DNA of 6,649 bases from an uncultured Propioniciclava sp. (lineage in GTDB: Bacteria; Actinomycetota; Actinomycetes; Propionibacteriales; Propionibacteriaceae), in assembly GCA_937872005.1 (NCBI GenBank), contig CALMPQ010000115.1, positions 1 to 6,649 on the forward strand, given 5' to 3'. The translations under genes were made by a program, and so were the position numbers. The stretch's first letter is position 1; each line of letters begins with the position of its first letter. Below, one piece after another: positions 1-5,789 of this stretch. The notes under the pieces are model-generated. The model saw only the letters and a list, made by a program, of their open reading frames with translations, had not been told where the DNA came from and did not search any database.

Positions 1-315
1 CCCGGAGGCGGGCCCCACGTCGGGCGTCGCACCCGCAGTCCTCGCCGCCGGACCCTCGCGCAGGACGGCGTCGCTCCAGCCCACCACCTGGTCGGCCAGC
101 GCGCCTGGCCGCAGCGACGCGAGGGCGAGGCCCCGCGCCTCGGCCGCCAGGCGCCCGACCTCCTCCGGGCGTTGCGCGGCCAGCAACCGGCCGCCGGCGC
201 GGACCCGGTGCCGGAGGGCCTGCAGCGTCTCGTCGTCACCGCCGCTGGGCCGCCGGTCGGGCGGCAGGCCCAGCTCGGCGTCCAGCGCGGCGAGCAGCTC
301 GTCGGTTGCGGTCAT
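1..315 (-). CDS. Hypothetical protein directly downstream of the RHS gene (5' part, runs off the window)
   Basis: I do not recognise this protein. From ATG at 315 the frame stays open for 105 codons to the window edge, and almost all third codon positions are G or C, which supports real coding. The start MTATDELLAALDAELGLPPD leads into a predicted helical stretch rich in Leu, Ala, Arg and Glu (about residues 28-88) containing GRLLAAQRPEEVGRLAAEAR, followed by a looser Ala/Gly/Pro tail. There is no signal peptide or membrane segment in the visible part. The ATG lies 5 bases after the RHS stop, in a different frame, and an AGGA motif 8 bases upstream overlaps the end of the RHS gene, so the two are probably co-transcribed and translationally coupled. 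By position it could be an immunity protein or a separately encoded partner of the RHS protein. That is inference from context only; no domain supports it. The C-terminal end is missing. Confidence 0.72.
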   Translation of the reverse strand, partial: MTATDELLAALDAELGLPPDRRPSGGDDETLQALRHRVRAGGRLLAAQRPEEVGRLAAEARGLALASLRPGALADQVVGWSDAVLREGPAARTAGATPDVGPASG

Positions 316-320
316 GCCAC

Positions 321-3300
321 CTATCCTGACGTGTCGACGACGTTGCCGGCCGTGTCGACCACGAAGCGCGCCGCCTCCCGGTCGGTGACCACGCCGCTGG
401 GGTCGACCACGAACCGGGCGGCCTCCAGGTCGGTCACGACACCGTCGGGGTCGACCACGAACCGGGCCGAGCTGGGCGGGGCCTCCACCGAGGGCACCGC
501 GGGAACCTCCGCCGCCGGCGCACTGGCCGTGGTGGGGGGTGCGCCGTTGGGCCAGCTGCCGGCGCGCCACGCGGTGATGCCGTCGGAGATGCCCTGGCTG
601 ACGACCCCGGTGCCCGTGCTGACCACGGTGTTCAACCCGACGGTCTGCACATAGTTCGACACGGTGTGCGGGCCGTCGCCGGTGAAGTAGGCGTAGTTGC
701 CGGTCACGAAGCCCCCGGCGAAGCCGCCGACCGCCCCGTTCACGACCGTGGCCCTGATGCCGGTCACCCCGGCGCGCTGCGCGACCGACCGCACCACGGT
801 CGTCCCGGCGCGCGTGGTCAGCCCGCCGAAGGGGATCAGCCCGACGGCGAACCCGACGGCCACCTGGTCCCACGCCACGGTGCCCGTCGTGGCCTTCTGC
901 ACGATCGTGTCGATGCCCGCACCGATCATCGACCCGCCGATCAGACCGCCCACCGGCCCGCCGAAGGCGACCAGGGCCCCGCCGACGAGGATCATGCCGG
1001 CCCCAGCGAGGTACTCCCAGTTGTCCCGCGCCCAGTTGCCGACGGCCGCGAACGCGCCCTGGTTCGCCGAGATGTGCGTCTGGATGTCGCCGTCGGTGGC
1101 GGGCCGCAGCCCGGTCGGGTCGACCGCGTGCAGCGGGTCGTTGCCGGCGTAGCTGTAGGGGTTGCCCGCCCACGGCGCCCCGGTGACGGGCTCGAGCGGG
1201 TCCCGGCTCAGGAAGCCCCGCGTCGCCGGGTCGTAGGCGCGCGCGGTCAGCCACTCGAGGTCTGCGACCGCCACCGAGCCACCCGGCCCGACGGAGGCGC
1301 CGAACCCGACGCCGATCCCCGGCAGCGTCGCCCACGGGTCGTCGGCGTCCGCCCGGACGCCGCGCCATCCCGTGGCCTGCCACCGGTCGCCCACGGCGGT
1401 CATGCCGGGGCCGTCCACCACCGACGTCCCGCCCACCCGGGCGGGCGCCGACCCGTCCCAGAACACCTCGGCGTCGTCGATGCGGGCGAGTTGGCCGAGG
1501 GCGTCCACGTGCAGCGAAGCGGACCCGTCGGGCCCGCTCACGCCCGTCAGCCACCCGAGCGGGCTCCAGCTGTACGTGGTGGTGCCGCCCGGCCCCTCGG
1601 CGCCCGCGCGCCGCCCCGTCGGTGTGTACCGGTACCGGGTCGTGCCCGACGCCCCGTGGCGCGCGACCAGCTGACCCGCCGCGTCGTACTCGTACGTCGT
1701 GGCCGCTTCCCCGTCGGTCTCCGCAACCAGGCGGCCGGCCGCGTCGTAGGACCACGTCCGCGCCTGGTCACCGGTGCGCGCCGACAGCAGCTGCCCGGCC
1801 GCGTCGTAGGCGTACTCGGTCCGGACGCCGTCGCGCACGAGCGCCGCCACCCGGCCCTCGTCGTCCCGTTCGACGACCGTCTCGATCGTGAGCGGGCCGG
1901 CCACGAGCGTGTGCCCGACCACCTCCCCGTCGGCGTGGCGCCACTCCTGGGTCACCCCGCCGCCGGCGGCGCGGACGACGCGACCCGCGGCGTCCCGCGC
2001 GACGACGAGCCCACCGGCGGGGCCGGCGTCCACACCGACGAGGCGACCGGCGGCGTCCCGGTCGTAGTGCGTGCGGGCACCGTCGGGCACCAGTCGGTCG
2101 GTGCACCGGCCGAGGCGGTCGCGCGTCCAGCGCACGCCGCGCCCGTCGCGGGTGCGTTCGACCAGGCGGCGGCGGGCGTCCCACACCACCTCGAGCGTGT
2201 GCTCGCGATCGGGGTCGGTCGTGTCGTGCACGACGAGCCGCCGCTCGGTCGGGTCCTGCGCGAAGGCGGCGACGGTGCGCCCGTCGACGCCGACGGCGGC
2301 GACCTCGCCCCACTCGTCGTGGGTCCACGTCAGGCGGACGCCGTCGGCCTCCTCCTGCCACACCTGCCGCCCGGCCGCGTCATAGCCGGCACGCAGGGTG
2401 CGCCCCAGCGGGTCGACCTGCTCGACGAGCTTGTGGTGGGCGTTGAAGCGGCGGCGCGTCGTGTTGCCGAGCGGGTCGGTGATCTCGACGGCCCGCCCGA
2501 GGTCGTCGTAGCGGTAGTGGGTGACCCCGCCGAGGGCGTTGCGGGCGGCGACGAGCTGGCCGGCGGCGTCCCACGTGAAGCGGCGGGTGCCCCACAGGCG
2601 GTCGCGGATCGCGATCGTCCGGCCCGCCAGGTCGTAGGTCCACGTGGCGCGCCCGTGCCCGGGTCGCGTCACGGCGGTGGTGCGCCCGCAGGCGTCGTAC
2701 TCGTACCGGGTGGCGCCGGCCGGGCCGAGCTCGGCGACGACGCGGCCGTCGGCGTCGTACTCGAACGTGGTGCGTCGCCCGTCGGAGTCGTCGACCGCCG
2801 CGAGCTTCCCCAACTCGTCGTAGCGGTACTCGGTGGTGATCCCGTCCGGACGCCGCAGGCGCACGATCCGCCCGGCGGCGTCGCGCTCGAGGCTGGTGAC
2901 CGCACCGGCGGCGTCCACGTACTCGACGGGGCGGGCGCACCGGTCGTAGCGGGTGAGGAAGCTCGCGCCGTCGGGCGTGGTGACCGAGACGATCCGGCCA
3001 AGGCGGTCGGTGTCGAGGGCGGTCGGGGTGCCGTCGGGTCCGGCGTCACCGAGCCGGACGGTACGGGTGTCGAGGTCGTGGGCCTGCGTGCGGACCCGGC
3101 CGGTGGGGTCGATCGTGCGGGTCGGGGCGCCGTTGACGTCGTACTCGTGCTGCCAGGTGGCGCCGTCGGGGTCGGTGATCGCGACGAGGCGGGAGAGGGC
3201 GTCGTGGGCGTACTCCCAGCGGCTTCCGTCGGGCAGGGTGACCGCGGACAGGTTGCCGAGGTCGTCGAACCCGCGCGTGATCGAACGCCCGAGGGGGTCG

Positions 3301-5591
3301 GTGGTCACGGTGCCCGAGCCGGTCTCGGAGTGGCTGATCTGCGTGCGCGCGCCATAGGGGTCGACTGTCGCGGCGAGGCGCCCGGCGGCCGTGTACTCCA
3401 TGCGCCAGGTGCCGCCATCGGGGTCGGTGCGCTCGGCGAGGGCGCCGCGCTCGTCGTAGCGGTAGGTCGTCCGGTGGCCCGCCGGGCTGATCGCGGCGAC
3501 GACGCGGCCGATGGCGTCCCGTTCGAGGCGGGCCCGGCCGCCGAGCGCGTTGGTGATGCTCACCACGTCGCCCGCCGCGTCATAGCCGTACTCGAGGCGG
3601 ACGCCCGTCGGATCGGTGGCTCGCAGCAGCAGGTTGCCGTCCCAGTCGAGGCGGGTGACGCCGCCCTCGCCATCGGTGACCGTGCTGGGGTTGCGGTCGT
3701 CGCCGTCGTAGCCGTAGCGGATGACCGACGGGTCACCGTCGCCGTCGACGACCACCTCGACGGGCCGGTCCCGCTCGTCGTAGCGGGTGTCGACCCGCGC
3801 CCCACCGCGCGTGACGCGCGCCGTGCGGTGCCCGCGATCGTCGAACTCGGCCAGCACGACGCGGCCGTCGCGGGAGGTCGCCATCACGACGTTGCCGTAC
3901 CGGTCGTACGCGGTGGAGGCGCGCCGGTCGTCGGAGTCGATGATCCCGACGAGGCGGCCCCGGTCGTCGTGGATCCAGGTGTTGGAGCGGCTGCCGTCGG
4001 GGTCGGAGACGACCGTGACCCGCCCCGGCAGGTAGGCGAACCGGACGACGCGGCCGTGCTGGGTGCGCTGCACGGTGACGCGGCCCCGGTCGTCGTACTC
4101 GTTGTCGGCCTCGACCACCCCGTCGGCGTCGATGACCTGCGCGACCAGCCCGGCGGCGTTCCACGTGTAACGGCGGGTGCCCCCGTCGGCGGTGACCGCG
4201 ACCAGCCGGCCGTCCTCGTACCCGTGCTCGACGCGCCGCCCGTCGGAGGCGACCAGGCCGACCACCCGGGCGGCCTCGCCCTCACCGGCCCACTCCAGGG
4301 CCAGCCAGCGCCCCCGCTCGTGGGCCATCCGGGTCAGGCGGCCGCCCTCCCAGTGCAGGTCGACGCCCGTCCCTCGCCCGCGGTCGAGGTGGACCAGCTC
4401 GCCCGTGCCCGCGAACTCCCAGCGGCCGCCGGCGTTGTCGGTGACGACGTGACCCGGGCCCGCGGCGTCCAGCCAGAAGGCCTCGGTGGTCGCCCTGTCC
4501 CAGCCCTGGCCGAGCCGGGGGAAAACGATCTCGCGGCCGTCGGCCAGCCGCCAGCGCGCATCCTCGTCGGTGAGGCGCAGGCCGCACTCGGTCCACGACG
4601 ACCAGCCCGGGCCGAACGCCCCGACCGAGGGGTCGAGGCTGTTGTACATGCGCGTGAACGCGAGGGCGGAGCCACCGCCGACGAAGCCGAGGTCGCACTC
4701 GGGCTCGAGGAAGTTGCCGGTGGCCGTGTTGACGGGGTCGACCGAGTAGCCGGTGGTCGGTTGCGCGCCGAAGGCCTGCGGGGGATCGATGACCAGGTCC
4801 TGCCGCTGGGCGTTGACGCCGGCCGCCTGCAGCGACGCGGTGATCGAGGCGTTCGTGACGGTCACGGTGCCGTCGGAGCCGGCCGCCTCGAACGCGGCCG
4901 CCACCGTGTTGGCCCAGTGCACGTCGTTGCCGTTGGCGGTCAGGTAGCGGTCGAAGCCGGTCCAGACGCCGTCGGCGGAGAGGGAGCCCCACGTGCACGT
5001 CGACCCGAAGGTCGCGTAGGCGGCGCGCAGCTTGCCCGGCTCGGGCGCGAGGCTGTCGTTGGCCCCGGCCGAGTTGGTGGCGAACGTGCGCAGGTGGCCG
5101 GGGCGGGCCGACGACGTGCCGGTGCCACCCGAACCGCTCAGGGGCTCCCGCTGCGGTGCCGGTGGGGTGCTGATCACCAGGGTGGGCGCCGGGTCGGGCG
5201 GACCGACGGGCGGCTCCTCACCGCCGGTGAACCAGTCCACGACGTGGTCGACGACGTTGCGGTCGTCCTGGCGGCGCTTCCACTCGCGCGCGGTGACGCG
5301 GCGCTGTTGCTCCGCCGTCGCGGACGCCTTGAGGTCACCGACCGCGGTGGCCACCTCGCGCAGGCGCGTCACGAGCAAGGAGGCATCACCGGCCTGCGTC
5401 GTGCCGTTCTGCTGGAAGAGCTGGGAGTAGTAGCCCTGGAAGTCCTCCAGGCCGTGCGCCACCGACGAGGCCCGCGACCCCGCCTGCCCCTCGATCGCGG
5501 AGGCGGCGTGGTTGCAGGCGGTGCGCAGGGCGTCCGCGGCCGCGTGGTCGAACGGGACGTCCTCCTCGATGCCGTGCAGCGGTGAGGTCAT
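321..5591 (-). CDS. RHS/YD-repeat protein with N-terminal WXG-like module and no recognisable C-terminal toxin
   Basis: A 1,756-aa polymorphic-toxin-type RHS protein. Domains in order: helical WXG100/ESX-like module (about 12-125), Pro-rich linker (126-165), a conserved-looking region with LRTFATNSAGAND (167-179), DUF6531-type domain beginning DPVNTATGNF (285-294), YD repeats (about 450-1350, e.g. YDAAGRL), RHS-associated core with RAYDPATRGFLSRDPL and NPYSYAGNDPLHAVDPTGL (1451-1495), a hydrophobic Gly/Ala-rich pre-toxin region (about 1524-1672), a Pro/Ala linker, and three 16-residue repeats to the stop. RHS repeats are known to form a beta-cage that encloses a C-terminal effector used against competing cells, with cleavage near the DPxGL motif. 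Here nothing toxin-like follows the pre-toxin repeats. There is no classical signal peptide, so export by an ESX/type VII-like route is inferred from the N-terminus. The start ATG at 5591 has GAGGAG 7 bases upstream. The gene is transcribed away from the DUF299 gene and toward a coupled small gene. Confidence 0.95.
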   Translation of the reverse strand: MTSPLHGIEEDVPFDHAAADALRTACNHAASAIEGQAGSRASSVAHGLEDFQGYYSQLFQQNGTTQAGDASLLVTRLREVATAVGDLKASATAEQQRRVTAREWKRRQDDRNVVDHVVDWFTGGEEPPVGPPDPAPTLVISTPPAPQREPLSGSGGTGTSSARPGHLRTFATNSAGANDSLAPEPGKLRAAYATFGSTCTWGSLSADGVWTGFDRYLTANGNDVHWANTVAAAFEAAGSDGTVTVTNASITASLQAAGVNAQRQDLVIDPPQAFGAQPTTGYSVDPVNTATGNFLEPECDLGFVGGGSALAFTRMYNSLDPSVGAFGPGWSSWTECGLRLTDEDARWRLADGREIVFPRLGQGWDRATTEAFWLDAAGPGHVVTDNAGGRWEFAGTGELVHLDRGRGTGVDLHWEGGRLTRMAHERGRWLALEWAGEGEAARVVGLVASDGRRVEHGYEDGRLVAVTADGGTRRYTWNAAGLVAQVIDADGVVEADNEYDDRGRVTVQRTQHGRVVRFAYLPGRVTVVSDPDGSRSNTWIHDDRGRLVGIIDSDDRRASTAYDRYGNVVMATSRDGRVVLAEFDDRGHRTARVTRGGARVDTRYDERDRPVEVVVDGDGDPSVIRYGYDGDDRNPSTVTDGEGGVTRLDWDGNLLLRATDPTGVRLEYGYDAAGDVVSITNALGGRARLERDAIGRVVAAISPAGHRTTYRYDERGALAERTDPDGGTWRMEYTAAGRLAATVDPYGARTQISHSETGSGTVTTDPLGRSITRGFDDLGNLSAVTLPDGSRWEYAHDALSRLVAITDPDGATWQHEYDVNGAPTRTIDPTGRVRTQAHDLDTRTVRLGDAGPDGTPTALDTDRLGRIVSVTTPDGASFLTRYDRCARPVEYVDAAGAVTSLERDAAGRIVRLRRPDGITTEYRYDELGKLAAVDDSDGRRTTFEYDADGRVVAELGPAGATRYEYDACGRTTAVTRPGHGRATWTYDLAGRTIAIRDRLWGTRRFTWDAAGQLVAARNALGGVTHYRYDDLGRAVEITDPLGNTTRRRFNAHHKLVEQVDPLGRTLRAGYDAAGRQVWQEEADGVRLTWTHDEWGEVAAVGVDGRTVAAFAQDPTERRLVVHDTTDPDREHTLEVVWDARRRLVERTRDGRGVRWTRDRLGRCTDRLVPDGARTHYDRDAAGRLVGVDAGPAGGLVVARDAAGRVVRAAGGGVTQEWRHADGEVVGHTLVAGPLTIETVVERDDEGRVAALVRDGVRTEYAYDAAGQLLSARTGDQARTWSYDAAGRLVAETDGEAATTYEYDAAGQLVARHGASGTTRYRYTPTGRRAGAEGPGGTTTYSWSPLGWLTGVSGPDGSASLHVDALGQLARIDDAEVFWDGSAPARVGGTSVVDGPGMTAVGDRWQATGWRGVRADADDPWATLPGIGVGFGASVGPGGSVAVADLEWLTARAYDPATRGFLSRDPLEPVTGAPWAGNPYSYAGNDPLHAVDPTGLRPATDGDIQTHISANQGAFAAVGNWARDNWEYLAGAGMILVGGALVAFGGPVGGLIGGSMIGAGIDTIVQKATTGTVAWDQVAVGFAVGLIPFGGLTTRAGTTVVRSVAQRAGVTGIRATVVNGAVGGFAGGFVTGNYAYFTGDGPHTVSNYVQTVGLNTVVSTGTGVVSQGISDGITAWRAGSWPNGAPPTTASAPAAEVPAVPSVEAPPSSARFVVDPDGVVTDLEAARFVVDPSGVVTDREAARFVVDTAGNVVDTSG
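324..327 (-). promoter_or_regulatory. Shine-Dalgarno sequence of the downstream small gene
   Basis: AGGA on the minus strand, 8 bases ahead of the ATG at 315. It lies within the last codon of the RHS gene and the base before it, directly before the TAG. This overlap supports the chosen start and points to translational coupling with RHS. Confidence 0.5.
324..467 (-). repeat. Three tandem 48-bp repeats encoding the RHS C-terminus
   Basis: Three consecutive units of exactly 16 codons: residues 1709-1724 (ARFVVDPDGVVTDLEA, 420-467), 1725-1740 (ARFVVDPSGVVTDREA, 372-419) and 1741-1756 (ARFVVDTAGNVVDTSG, 324-371), followed directly by TAG. The first two units are nearly identical; the last has diverged after VVD. 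The pattern (R)FVVDxxGxVxD looks like a short beta-hairpin repeat. As I recall, similar units sit just ahead of the toxin domain in actinobacterial RHS and related polymorphic toxins, which would make this the hinge before a domain that is absent here. The high DNA identity between units suggests recent duplication. Confidence 0.93.
576..1022 (-). other. Hydrophobic Gly/Ala-rich pre-toxin region of the RHS protein
   Basis: Residues about 1524-1672. A first hydrophobic stretch, from YLAGAGMILVGGALVAFGG on to GGSMIGAGID (1527-1561), is followed by VAVGFAVGLIPFGGL (1577-1591) and VVNGAVGGFAGGFVTG (1616-1631). The segment YFTGDGPHTVSNYV (1635-1648) is a recognisable motif of actinobacterial RHS pre-toxin regions. 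Such Gly-rich amphipathic or membrane-seeking stretches between core and toxin are commonly thought to help pack the toxin in the cage or carry it across the target membrane. Whether they form true transmembrane helices cannot be told by eye. Confidence 0.7.
1101..1244 (-). other. RHS-associated core domain (end of the cage)
   Basis: Residues 1450-1497. The block contains RAYDPATRGFLSRDPL, then NPYSYAGNDPLHAVDPTGL, matching the hallmark RHS-associated core (YDPxxGRFxSxDP, then NxYxYxxNNPxxxxDPxGL). In studied RHS proteins the C-terminal domain is released by self-cleavage at or near DPxGL, and sequence after this point varies sharply between strains. All key positions look intact, so the cage-closing and cleavage machinery appears functional. 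Confidence 0.93.
1542..4244 (-). repeat. YD-repeat array of the RHS protein
   Basis: Residues about 450-1350 hold several dozen degenerate units of roughly 20-22 residues with the pattern YDxxGRLxxxxxPDGxxxxxxYD. Clear copies include YDRYGNVV (562-569), YDERGALA (712-719), YDELGKLA (924-931), YDADGRVV (945-952), YDACGRTT (965-972), YDDLGRAV (1028-1035) and YDAAGQLV (1302-1309). These units form the spiral beta-sheet of the RHS cage. A stretch at about 1087-1200 is poorer in the YD signature and richer in Trp, Arg and Asp (HDEWGEV, WDARRRL, RDRLGR), so the repeats there are diverged. Confidence 0.93.
1632..1811 (-). repeat. Near-identical YD units in strict 60-bp register
   Basis: Three successive units carry YDAAG at residues 1262, 1282 and 1302 (AYDAAGQLLS, SYDAAGRLVA, EYDAAGQLVA), an exact 20-residue spacing. 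At DNA level GCGTCGTA on the plus strand recurs at 1681, 1741 and 1801. This is the most regular part of the array, just ahead of the core, and looks like the most recently duplicated part. Confidence 0.85.
4512..4745 (-). other. DUF6531-type domain of the RHS protein
   Basis: Residues about 283-360, with DPVNTATGNF, then LAFTRMYNSLDPSVGAFGPGWSSW and DGREIVFPRLG. This block is typical of the start of the RHS shell in many polymorphic toxins (DPVxxxTGxF, RxYNS, GxFGxGW). It marks the boundary between the exported N-terminal module and the cage. Confidence 0.85.
5217..5558 (-). other. N-terminal helical module resembling WXG100/ESX domains
   Basis: Residues about 12-125. Two long predicted helices (about 15-45 and 67-105) flank a turn region containing DFQGYYSQLFQQNG (50-63), where F51-Q52-G53 sits roughly where WXG would be in a WXG100 protein. 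The charged helix EQQRRVTAREWKRRQDD (94-110) and VVDWFTGGEEPP (117-128) lead into a Pro-rich linker. I know this layout from actinobacterial RHS proteins. A role in ESX/type VII-type export is inferred from the fold pattern and the lack of a signal peptide, not shown. Confidence 0.55.
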
Positions 5592-5598
5592 GGGTCAG

Positions 5599-5604
5599 CT
5601 CCTC
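5599..5604 (-). promoter_or_regulatory. Shine-Dalgarno sequence of the RHS gene
   Basis: GAGGAG on the minus strand, 7 bases ahead of the ATG at 5591. It is a strong match at ideal spacing and fixes the RHS start at MTSPLHGIEED. Confidence 0.8.
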
Positions 5605-5624
5605 GGGGGTGGGCCAGCCCTGCC

Positions 5625-5633
5625 ACCGTAACA
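5625..5633 (-). promoter_or_regulatory. Possible extended -10 promoter element for the RHS gene
   Basis: The minus strand reads TGTTACGGT, fitting TGnTAnnnT, an extended -10 element. It would place the transcript start near 5618 and give a leader of about 27 bases that includes the GAGGAG site. The -35 region (about 5647-5654, CCTTTCGT) matches the TTGACA consensus poorly, as is common for extended -10 promoters. Prediction by eye only. Confidence 0.35.
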
Positions 5634-5664
5634 GCCGGGCCGTGCCACGAAAGGGTTGTGCACA

Positions 5665-5678
5665 GGGGAGCACTCCCC
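5665..5678. promoter_or_regulatory. Inverted repeat in the divergent intergenic region, possible operator
   Basis: GGGGAG-CA-CTCCCC is an inverted repeat with perfect 6-base arms around a 2-base centre, roughly midway between the two divergent genes. Immediately beside it, 5657-5664 is the 8-base palindrome TGTGCACA. The loop is too short for a terminator hairpin and there is no T-run, so protein binding is more likely than an RNA role. The regulator is unknown, and GC-rich DNA produces such arms by chance fairly often. Confidence 0.3.
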
Positions 5679-5777
5679 ATCCACACCCCCGGGAGGTCAG
5701 GTCCGCGCGGGCAGGGGTGATGGGTTCCACACTCCATCGTCACAGGCGAAAAGGCCCCGACCCAGCCGCCCGCGGGC

Positions 5778-5782
5778 GAGGA
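5778..5782 (+). promoter_or_regulatory. Shine-Dalgarno sequence of the DUF299 regulatory gene
   Basis: GAGGA, 7 bases ahead of the ATG at 5790. It supports this start over the out-of-frame ATG at 5782, which reaches a stop after three codons. Confidence 0.7.
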
Positions 5783-5789
5783 TGGACCC

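Noticed and set aside
312..323. Stop-codon readthrough of the RHS gene into a hidden toxin
   Set aside because: The TAG is followed two codons later by TGA in the same frame, so readthrough would add only two residues. Reaching the next gene would need a frameshift, and no slippery sequence is evident.
172..654. Plus-strand open frame of 160 codons with a repeated STTNRAASRSVTTPSG pattern
   Set aside because: The repeat is simply the antisense reading of the 48-bp RHS C-terminal repeats, and the frame also overlaps the minus-strand gene at 1-315, which has better codon use and a ribosome binding site.
666..5585. A 1,639-codon plus-strand open frame covering nearly the whole RHS gene
   Set aside because: It is an antisense shadow of a high-GC repeat gene. 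Its translation is Arg/Gly/Ala/Val/Pro-rich low-complexity sequence with no domain, whereas the minus strand reads as a complete RHS protein.
5656..5664. TTGTGCACA, one base from an actinobacterial DnaA box (TTGTCCACA)
   Set aside because: It is a single isolated copy with no cluster of boxes, no AT-rich region and no replication genes nearby, so neither an origin nor a DnaA-regulated promoter is supported.
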